NCBI GenBank assembly: GCA_964492135.1
Contig: CAZBJW010000201.1
Span: 1-8,203, forward strand
DNA: 8,203 bases
Direction of reading: 5' to 3'
DNA from: CAYGAW01 sp964492135
Lineage (GTDB): Bacteria; Chloroflexota; Anaerolineae; UBA7937; B3-Chlor
The position numbers and the translations under genes are program-made. The notes beneath the pieces were generated by a model. It was not told where the DNA came from. It searched no databases and saw nothing but the letters and a program-made list of their open reading frames with translations. This document shows, one piece after another, positions 5,405 to 8,203 of the stretch. Position 1 is the stretch's first letter, and every line of letters begins with the position of its first letter.

Positions 5405-5463
5405 AGCATAGCGCAAGAGTGGTATGATCCGCATCGTCCGAACGGTATGATTGAGGTATGATT
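5405..5463 (-). promoter_or_regulatory. Activator-type promoter with three GGTATGAT boxes
   Basis: The octamer GGTATGAT (ATCATACC on the coding strand) occurs at 5421-5428, 5444-5451 and 5455-5462, all in the same direction; the last two extend to GGTATGATT. The starts are 23 and 11 bp apart, about two and one helical turns, so the sites face the same side of the DNA. TATGCT (5405-5410, minus strand) is a plausible -10. No TTGACA-like -35 sits at the right distance, and the nearest box reaches up to the -35 position. This is the layout of an activator-dependent promoter. The MalT-like regulator encoded just upstream is the obvious candidate binder. The leader to the 73-aa gene would be about 40 nt. 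Confidence 0.65.
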
Positions 5464-5491
5464 CGGGGGTGCACACGGGATGAGAGGGGAC

Positions 5492-5525
5492 GAAGAAAAG
5501 CCAGCACAGAAGGGGCCGTGCCGGC
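5492..5525 (-). terminator. Intrinsic terminator of the LuxR regulator gene
   Basis: On the minus strand GCCGGCAC (5525-5518) pairs with GTGCTGGC (5507-5500) over 8 bp with one G-U, around a 10-nt loop, followed directly by TTTTCTTC. It lies 32 nt after the regulator's stop and upstream of the GGTATGAT boxes, so it separates the regulator transcript from the 73-aa/PEP operon. On the plus strand the stem has an A-C mismatch and no T-run, so the direction is clear. Confidence 0.75.
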
Positions 5526-5557
5526 CGGATCAAGTGGAGTGGGTAAACAGGGGGCTG

Positions 5558-8203
5558 CTAGGCCGGAGGCAAAATGCCCAACGTTGTTGCCTGGGCGACA
5601 GCCTGCCTGCGACTGTGGACGGCGAGCTTGCCATAGATGTTGCGGGTGTGTGACTTGACGGTGGGCAACGAGATGAAAAGCCGCCGGCCGATCTCAGAGT
5701 TGGAAAGGCCCTCTGCGAGAAGGCGGAGCACCTCTAGTTCACGGTCGGTCAGGGGCTCGATGAGGGGTTGAGTGTGGGGGGACAGGGGCGACTCCTCCGC
5801 GCGCCCGAACTGTGACACCTCGAACGCCGCGAGGAGTTGGCTCACATAGCCGCGCAGTATGCCCCGGGATGCGGCGTGCCTCAACAGCCTGCCCATGGGC
5901 TCTCCTTCGTCGACGAAAAGACGCACGTAGCCCTCCGGCTCGGACAGCTCGAGTGCCCGCCCCAAGGCGTGGAGTGCTCCGCTCACGTCGCCCACTGCCT
6001 CCAGGGCCAGCGCGCGCAAGGCCAGGATCTCGATGGCCGGTCCCATGCGTCCGGCAGCCTCGGCCGGTGGCAGCATATTCTCGAGCAAGGCCAGCGCCTC
6101 AGCCGGCTGGTCCTCGGCCAGCAGCAGGCGCGCCAGCGTCAAGTCTTCAAACTCCCGCAGGTACTCTGTCTCGCCGATCTGGCGATACTCGCGCGCCCAG
6201 ATGGCAGCCGAATCAAGCTTGCCCTGCGCCAGCCAGATGCGCGCCTGATACGCAGATGCCTCGATGGAGATGCGCGGAATACTCCCGTGCTGTGCACTCT
6301 CGACTGCCTGTTGAATCTCGGCCAGGGCTCCCTCGGCGTCACCCTTCCCCTGTTTCACCAGCGCCAGCACCGCGTGTATATTGCCAAGACTCTCTGCAAT
6401 TCCCCCACGGCTCAATAGTTCGAGACCATCCAACAGGTAGCGCTCGGCAGCCTGGAGATCGTTCTGCTCGTATAGGATTTGCCCCAATGCCAGCCCAACG
6501 AAACCCGTCAGGGACATGCGCTCCCCATCAACTGTACCCAGTTCCATGGCCCGTTCGCAGGTCTTGAAGGCTTGGCGAAGCTGCCCCTGAACGATTTGGG
6601 TCGCGGCCAGATTACACATAAGGGGCACGGCCGCAAAGGGCATAGCCGCCGCAAGGGTGGCGTCGATGGCCTGTGAGAAAGCTCGGCGCGCTTCAGAAAC
6701 GTCGCCTGCGCGCAAGCAAGCCATTCCCAGGGTGGCAGTCGCGCGGACTCGTGCGATCGCGTCGTCCTCTGGCACGTGTTTCAGGGCTCGACGCGCGAAT
6801 TCCATGGCCTGTCGTACATCGCCGCGCACGACAGCATACCCCGCACGGTCTGAACCGACGAGTCCTAATACCTTCTCGGCATCCGATGCCGTGGCACTGT
6901 CCTGTAACCACTGCTCAAGCTCTTGCAGGATATGTTCGCCGGCTTCCGGCTGACCGGACACAAAGAGTGCGCGGGAGTTGAACAGCCTAAGCCAGGGTTT
7001 GGCGCGCACAACGTCATCGGGCAGCGCCTTCAGCCAACCCAGTAGAGTCGCCACATCGGTACTCGACCAGGTGGTAATGTCAAGGGTCGCACGTTCGATC
7101 ACATCGGCTGCCAGGTGGAAGTCCTTGGTCGCCAGGGCATGGTGAACGGCCCCAGAGGAAAAGCCGTTCTGCTCATACCACATCGCAGCGCGGCGGTGCA
7201 GTTCGAGCACTTGGCCTGGCAGCGTCTCCTGGAGTCGCGCCCGCAGCAAGTCGGCGAAGAGACGGTGGTAGCGATACCAAGACCGCTCGTCGTCCAAGGG
7301 GACGATGAACAGATTGGCCCGCTCTATACTCTCCAGGGTCGCTTGCCCGTCGTCCTGGCCGGTGACGGCGTCACACAAGGGGCCAGTCAGGCGGTCCAAT
7401 ATGGAGGTCTGGAGCAAGAACGACTGGACGGGATCGGGCTGGCGTTGAAGGACCTCTTCAATCAAATAGTCGAGTATGTGTCGGCTGCTACCAGTCAAGG
7501 TTCGGGCAAAACTGCTGGTGTCCTCCCGCCCTTGCATCGAGACCCCTGCCATCTGCAGCCCAGCGATCCAACCTTCGGTCCGGGCGGCAAGAGCGGCCAC
7601 ATCATCAGCCGAAAGTTGCAGGCCCATTGCTCGGTTAAGAAACTCAGTGGCTTCGTCGCGTGTGAAGCGCAGGTCGGTCAAGCGCAGTTCGGTCAACTGC
7701 CCCGAGCCTCTGAGGTGCGCAAGATGCAATGGAGGATCGGCGCGAGTGGCTATGACCAGGTGCATCTGTGGTGGTAGATGGTGGAGTAGAAAAGTGAGAC
7801 CGTCGTGGATGGCTCGTGCCCCGATCACGTGGTAGTCATCGAGGACGAGAACGAGGTCCTCCGGGATGACTTCGATCTCATTGATCAAGGCCGTCAGAAT
7901 CGCCTCGATCCCCTCTGCCTCGGTAGTGGAGGCAGAGGCAGGAAGTGGAGGCTGAGCGGATTGGAGCATCGCAAGCGCGGCTTCGCCCATGCCGGCCTCT
8001 ATGGTTTGCAGAGCGGCAATGAGGTAGGTCCAGAAGCGCGGTGGCTCGCTGTCGCCCTGGTCCAGCGAGAGCCAAGCCACGGGCCGCTCGCATCGCACGA
8101 CCCATTCGCTCAGCAGCGTGGTCTTGCCAAAACCGGCCGGGGCGGAGATGAGGGTGAGCTTGCGGTGGAGCCCGGCGTTCAACCGTTCGATCAACCGCGG
8201 ACG
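5558..8203 (-). CDS. LuxR-family MalT-like ATPase transcriptional activator, N-terminus cut by window edge
   Basis: The frame is open to the window edge, giving 881 residues from RPRLIERLNAGL. Counting from the first visible residue, Walker A is SAPAGFGKTT (20-29), Walker B is LVLVLDDYH (117-125) and a sensor-like IATRADPPL follows at about 151-159. A winged-helix part and a long alpha-helical TPR-like region (about 340-780) come next, where ligand is usually sensed. The C-terminal LuxR helix-turn-helix is at about 814-881 (LTDRELEVLRLLAEGLSNSE, then TVKSHTRNIYGKL). This is the STAND/LAL class, in which ATP and inducer binding drive oligomerisation and activation of nearby promoters. Family members usually begin some 20 residues earlier, so the TTG at 8194 is an internal Leu, not the start. 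The next operon carries three direct-repeat boxes, so it is the likely target. The inducer is unknown. Confidence 0.93.
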   Translation of the reverse strand, partial: RPRLIERLNAGLHRKLTLISAPAGFGKTTLLSEWVVRCERPVAWLSLDQGDSEPPRFWTYLIAALQTIEAGMGEAALAMLQSAQPPLPASASTTEAEGIEAILTALINEIEVIPEDLVLVLDDYHVIGARAIHDGLTFLLHHLPPQMHLVIATRADPPLHLAHLRGSGQLTELRLTDLRFTRDEATEFLNRAMGLQLSADDVAALAARTEGWIAGLQMAGVSMQGREDTSSFARTLTGSSRHILDYLIEEVLQRQPDPVQSFLLQTSILDRLTGPLCDAVTGQDDGQATLESIERANLFIVPLDDERSWYRYHRLFADLLRARLQETLPGQVLELHRRAAMWYEQNGFSSGAVHHALATKDFHLAADVIERATLDITTWSSTDVATLLGWLKALPDDVVRAKPWLRLFNSRALFVSGQPEAGEHILQELEQWLQDSATASDAEKVLGLVGSDRAGYAVVRGDVRQAMEFARRALKHVPEDDAIARVRATATLGMACLRAGDVSEARRAFSQAIDATLAAAMPFAAVPLMCNLAATQIVQGQLRQAFKTCERAMELGTVDGERMSLTGFVGLALGQILYEQNDLQAAERYLLDGLELLSRGGIAESLGNIHAVLALVKQGKGDAEGALAEIQQAVESAQHGSIPRISIEASAYQARIWLAQGKLDSAAIWAREYRQIGETEYLREFEDLTLARLLLAEDQPAEALALLENMLPPAEAAGRMGPAIEILALRALALEAVGDVSGALHALGRALELSEPEGYVRLFVDEGEPMGRLLRHAASRGILRGYVSQLLAAFEVSQFGRAEESPLSPHTQPLIEPLTDRELEVLRLLAEGLSNSEIGRRLFISLPTVKSHTRNIYGKLAVHSRRQAVAQATTLGILPPA

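Noticed and set aside
8192..8194. TTG as the start codon of the LuxR regulator
   Set aside because: The frame continues upstream as Arg-Pro-Arg to the window edge, matching the usual PRPRLIERL segment of the family. The true start lies outside the window.
1..8203. CRISPR array, tRNA, rRNA or transposase
   Set aside because: I saw no regularly spaced short repeats, no tRNA-like cloverleaf and no transposase or integrase motifs on either strand.

Overview
All the genes I can support read on the minus strand. The DNA is GC-rich. The combination of a large MalT-like LuxR ATPase regulator, a PEP-synthase-like phosphotransferase with a small companion gene, and small membrane proteins suggests a Chloroflexota-type bacterium (Anaerolineae or relatives). 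This is inferred from gene style only; there is no rRNA or other marker.

From right to left, in the direction of transcription: (1) 8203-5558, a LuxR-family transcriptional activator of the MalT/LAL type, cut at its N-terminus by the window edge and followed by a good intrinsic terminator (5492-5525). (2) A short control region (5405-5463) with three same-orientation GGTATGAT boxes spaced 23 and 11 bp, just upstream of a weak -10 element. (3) A two-gene operon: a 73-aa protein (5358-5137) and an 837-aa enzyme (5120-2607) with the rifampin-phosphotransferase domain layout (ATP-grasp, middle domain, swivelling His domain). The boxes suggest the regulator or a relative controls this operon. (4) A decayed fragment of a second, different PEP-utiliser His domain (2586-2470).

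The left third holds the most unusual structure. A ~303-bp cassette occurs twice (801-499 and about 2472-2170). Each copy has, in the same order and spacing, a palindrome, an 11-bp-stem hairpin, and a gene for a 59-aa protein I do not recognise. The two proteins are 71% identical, with an invariant C-terminal tail LQASGSRYVSPIR. Each cassette leads, after exactly 41 nt, into a different downstream gene: a membrane-anchored alpha/beta hydrolase (2128-1172) after one copy, and a 44-aa Gly-rich acidic peptide (457-323) overlapping a small multipass membrane protein (323 to the window edge) after the other. The layout looks like a reusable control/leader module with its own small protein placed in front of unrelated cargo.

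Between the hydrolase and the left cassette lie 370 bp (802-1171) with no gene I can assign.
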